A DNA stretch of 64,000 nt. It comes from Odiellus spinosus (taxonomy: Eukaryota > Arthropoda > Arachnida > Opiliones > Phalangiidae). The stretch lies in assembly GCA_963920705.1 (NCBI GenBank), contig OY987233.1, positions 10,713,459-10,777,458 of the forward strand. The letters run 5' to 3'. The notes beneath the pieces are model-generated. The model saw nothing but the letters and a program-made list of their open reading frames with translations. It did no database searches and was not told where the DNA came from. Positions 61,501 to 64,000 of the stretch are shown here, in pieces; position 1 is the first letter of the stretch, and every line of letters begins with the position of its first letter. A program made the translations under genes and the position numbers.

Positions 61501-62750
61501 ACACTAAAACATAATTAATAACATACGGGTAAAAGTGGTAATGGCGCGAGGCTGGGTTTTAATGAAAAAGAACACGACGGAGCATCCACTTTATTTGCCA
61601 TCTTTAAAATTCTAACTATAAACGAGTGTAACCATAATAATTTACGTGGCCAAATTAGTATATAATTTGCCCCCTCTGGCAAAAAAATCTAGCAATGAAC
61701 TTGATCTTGCGTCATTACAATAATAAATATTTGAAATTATTTTGTCGTCTGCTTATAAAAGGATGCACTGGTCTGGGAAATGTGAATCAGGTATAGAAAT
61801 AACCCTTTTTTTCAAATGGTCCAAACAATTAATAAACTGGTTTTTGAATTGTAGACTTGTCTTATTTATATTTGATGTAATTTTGAAGTATCAACGTGTT
61901 TGCCTGATACTTGGTTAATTTTTTTAAAGAGACGGATCCTACTTTAATGGCTACAATAAATAAATTTACGCTTTCACCTATAGATGGCAACAGAGGATGT
62001 AGAAATTTGAGCAGTAGATCAAAAATAGACTATAAATGGCGGGAGATGAATGAATGGTGTCAGTAGCTAGTAGTGCTCGTGAACCCGTAAGTTCAGTTGA
62101 TAAACGTTTTAAGATAATCGCAGATTATCTCAATTCTTAAAGGTAATTAAAAACTTTCATAATCTCTTAAACTGGGCCTAAAATTGTATGGAGTATTATA
62201 ATCAAATTACGACTCTGAGGCTATCTTCTAGAGAGCGAAAAACCAAACAAGTCGTTGCACGCATTATCAAATATAGCCACCCCAAAATAAAACGGCGCGA
62301 TTTTTGAATATTTTCGGTCTGTTTTAGTTTTTATTTTAAATATAGCTTTTTTTATATTAATGAACTACTTTCGTGTTTAAATTTAACATATTTTAAAGCA
62401 ACTTTACTAAGAAAAAACGAATTTTGAAAACCCATAATATGCAAATTAAAGTTATGAAAATATATCTTATGCTTAAAGGCCCTATCTGCTCTGTAATTTG
62501 CCAATTTTAAATACTCTTACGCAAACAGCCTAGCTTTGACTGTACAATTTGTTACGGTCAACGTCGTCTGCTAAGCTAAAAAAGAAGGCGACTTTAAAGG
62601 AGATTTAAAGTCCTTGCTCAATTTCAATTGGAGTAGAAAAAACCGTGAGAGCCTAACGTTAACTATGAAAGTAATGAAATTAAAACTTACTAAATAAATT
62701 GCGTCTTCCGACTCCCCACTTTCTTGACTATGTTCGCAAAATTCCACCAT
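55586..62750 (-). CDS. SLC6 Na+/Cl- dependent transporter, glycine/proline-transporter-like
   Basis: Seventeen exons: 62691-62750, 61527-61601, 61299-61467, 61068-61199, 60542-60827, 58426-58558, 58283-58321, 58109-58204, 57948-58051, 57543-57667, 57358-57470, 57161-57292, 56801-56900, 56400-56500, 56257-56338, 55871-55956 and 55586-55780. They total 2028 nt, 675 aa, in phase throughout. Twelve-helix plasma-membrane symporter family. Closest in wording to GlyT proteins: [47 protein letters not shown] and the DYGPA tail. Extracellular loop 2 has Cys186 and Cys195 ([10 protein letters not shown]) and N-glycosylation sequons NCT, NLT, NST and NSS. TM8 has GIDSQF, a normal Na2 site. TM1 reads [10 protein letters not shown] (residues 85-94) where the family has GLGNVWRFPY, so the Na1-site Asn is Ala. 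Substrate is not assignable. Confidence 0.94.
56014..56232. repeat. 26-bp tandem repeat, eight units, in an SLC6 intron
   Basis: Units CGAGTACTCGGTAATTTCAT plus TGGAAT recur every 26 bp from 56,015, with one G-to-T variant and a decayed last unit. The palindrome CGAGTACTCG starts each. They fill about three quarters of the 300-bp intron between exons 56257-56338 and 55871-55956. Related GAGTACTC words occur elsewhere in this gene's introns (58,760, 58,823, 60,412). Confidence 0.95.
57711..57877. repeat. Pair of short hairpins in one SLC6 intron
   Basis: TAAGCCTTGG...CCAAGGCTTA occurs twice (about 57,711-57,740 and 57,845-57,875) within the 280-bp intron between exons 57948-58051 and 57543-57667. 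The CCAAGGCTTA half recurs alone near 55,561, 58,253 and 58,653. Confidence 0.65.
58895..60345. repeat. Palindromic repeat array, copy 2 (family P)
   Basis: The same two modules as at 115-2410: GATATCTCC-type centres near 59,180 and 59,775, and the TTAGACAGT-type centre near 60,150, joined by GACGAGACAGA and ACTACAATTTAAA segments. It fills most of the SLC6 intron between exons 60542-60827 and 58426-58558. Confidence 0.85.
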
Positions 62751-63141
62751 TTGAATTAACGAACTCTACCGAACTCAGCAAACACTATTTAACTCCAAAT
62801 AAATTTTACGTCTTCGGCTAGGAACACTAGTAACTCACGTCACATTGAAGTTGTATCTCGAAAAACCAAATTAAAATACCGAAATTGAGCCTCTTTTATC
62901 GCGAAATTGGAGTGGCTCTCGTAAGCTTTGTTTCGATTCCAAATAACGTATGATAATTATTCGCTATATATAAACGTATTGTTTCAATCACTGCGGGAAT
63001 ATTTGCTCCTTTTACGAAAACAAACCACTAAATTCAAATTCATTTCAATTTGAGCTTTCAGTACGTCACGTTATATCTGTAGTAATTGTTTTCTAATAAT
63101 AATAGGAGACCCTACAATTCTTATTGAAAATTCATCAGAAC
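62751..63141. promoter_or_regulatory. 5' flank of the SLC6 gene
   Basis: AT-rich sequence upstream of the first ATG. I see no strong TATA or named motif. The transcription start is expected here. Confidence 0.4.
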
Positions 63142-63499
63142 TTAAAGGGAAAATGCAACCTAACAACGGGTGATTTGTTTATCGATTCCTTATCGTTTAA
63201 ATAGTCCAAATTTAAAACTTATCCGAGAAACAGGCTTAGCTGGATTCATGGAGGTCCTGAAGGGACCAATGAACAAAGGCTCCCCGATAAGGCGAGATCT
63301 CCGTTAGATTTTAAAAAACATTTCGATTGGTAGCTGACCCTTCAATGCGAAGAAATTCAGCTGATCTATATGAATCCGACTAAGCCTTTTTTGATGGTAA
63401 GTTTTAAATTTCTAGTTTAAATATTTTTATTGGTGGATTAGGTCTATTTAAACGATAAGGAATCGATGAAATAATTATTAGATTGCATTCTCCCTTTAA
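63142..63499. repeat. Foldback family FB, copy 8 (complete)
   Basis: TTAAAGGGAAAATGCAACC at the left and GATTGCATTCTCCCTTTAA at the right, with TTAA at both ends and inner GGCTTAGCTGGATTCATGGA arms. It is inserted in the SLC6 upstream region. Confidence 0.9.
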
Positions 63500-63774
63500 C
63501 AAATTCTGTAAGTACGTCATTCGCTTTCAGATAGTAATGGCTAATATATCGAAAATCGTTTCATATAAACTCATTTCAAATTAATTTATTCTTCCTTTCT
63601 GTTCGGTAGAATAAGTTAAATTGAATGGAGGGTATATATTCAAAGAGTTGTCTAATTTTAAAGGGGAACTATCAAAAAATCAAAAATATTGAAATATAAA
63701 TTTATGCCTACTACTTTTAAAATAAATTTTCTACAATTTAAATTACAAAACAAAAATATTGCAAATTAAAATAT

Positions 63775-63996
63775 TCAAGGGGCTTGTTTCAAATAGACTC
63801 CTAGAGGCGCCGGACGGAAATAAATCGCGAAATTTCTTGTATAAGTCAATGTTTGGAAAATAGCGGGAAAGATTCTGGTGAGAACTAGGCCTAGAAATGG
63901 CGCGAAATTACACATTTGTACTCTTGAATTAAATCTAAAGACATTTAATTCATCTGATTGGTCCGATTTTTCTTCTGGTTGAAATTCAGCCTCAAC
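63775..63996 (-). CDS. Possible terminal coding exon of an unidentified gene (partial)
   Basis: On the minus strand an acceptor-like TTAG at the window edge is followed by 73 open codons (VEAEFQPEEKSDQSDELNVF ... GVYLKQAP) and TGA. The interior includes a moderately hydrophobic CNFAPFLGLVLTRIFPAIF stretch. An AATAAA lies about 185 nt downstream (63,585-63,590). I do not recognise the protein. It could be a chance open frame; the edge hides the upstream sequence. Confidence 0.3.
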   Translation of the reverse strand, partial: VEAEFQPEEKSDQSDELNVFRFNSRVQMCNFAPFLGLVLTRIFPAIFQTLTYTRNFAIYFRPAPLGVYLKQAP

Positions 63997-64000
63997 CTAA

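Overview
This window is animal nuclear DNA: AT-rich, with intron-rich genes using GT..AG splice sites and conserved metazoan proteins, and no bacterial-style gene packing. Exon-by-exon reading on both strands gives five identifiable genes. PPP1CB, RIOK3, an OXR1/NCOA7 gene and an SLC6 glycine-transporter-like gene are on the minus strand. MNS1, which is intronless, is on the plus strand. The organism is an invertebrate-like metazoan. CTCF-like motifs hint at a bilaterian, but the phylum cannot be fixed from the sequence alone.

Layout. 1-2.4 kb: palindromic repeat array lying in the 3' part of the PPP1CB locus. 2.7-4.6 kb: PPP1CB, six coding exons, last exon not seen. 4.6-6.2 kb: promoter with two perfect CREs, then a foldback transposon carrying a nested MITE. 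6.2-8.3 kb: RIOK3, eight exons, 529 aa. 8.3-8.9 kb: short divergent promoter interval. 8.9-10.3 kb: MNS1, single exon, 462 aa. 10.3-13.1 kb: gene-free spacer between convergent MNS1 and OXR1. 13.1-53.8 kb: OXR1, 16 coding exons from a proximal first exon (994 aa), plus a distal alternative first exon at 53.8 kb. Its introns are full of MITEs, foldbacks and minisatellites. The first intron of the distal isoform holds a 3.1-kb satellite of 19-bp units, most containing an E2F-type site. 53.8-55.6 kb: OXR1 distal promoter region with two ETS sites. 55.6-62.8 kb: SLC6 transporter, 17 exons, 675 aa, with a second copy of the palindromic array in one intron. 63.1-64 kb: another foldback, then a possible terminal exon of a further minus-strand gene cut by the window edge.

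The genes are not a functional cluster. They cover a phosphatase catalytic subunit, a ribosome-biogenesis-type RIO kinase, an axonemal protein, an oxidation-resistance TLDc protein and a membrane transporter. All exon joins were checked for reading phase and sum to whole open frames. The most unusual items are the E2F-site satellite, the SLC6 protein with Ala in place of the conserved TM1 sodium-site Asn, the distal OXR1 exon with a vertebrate-like LSW..KK junction, and a high-copy TTAA-ended foldback family.
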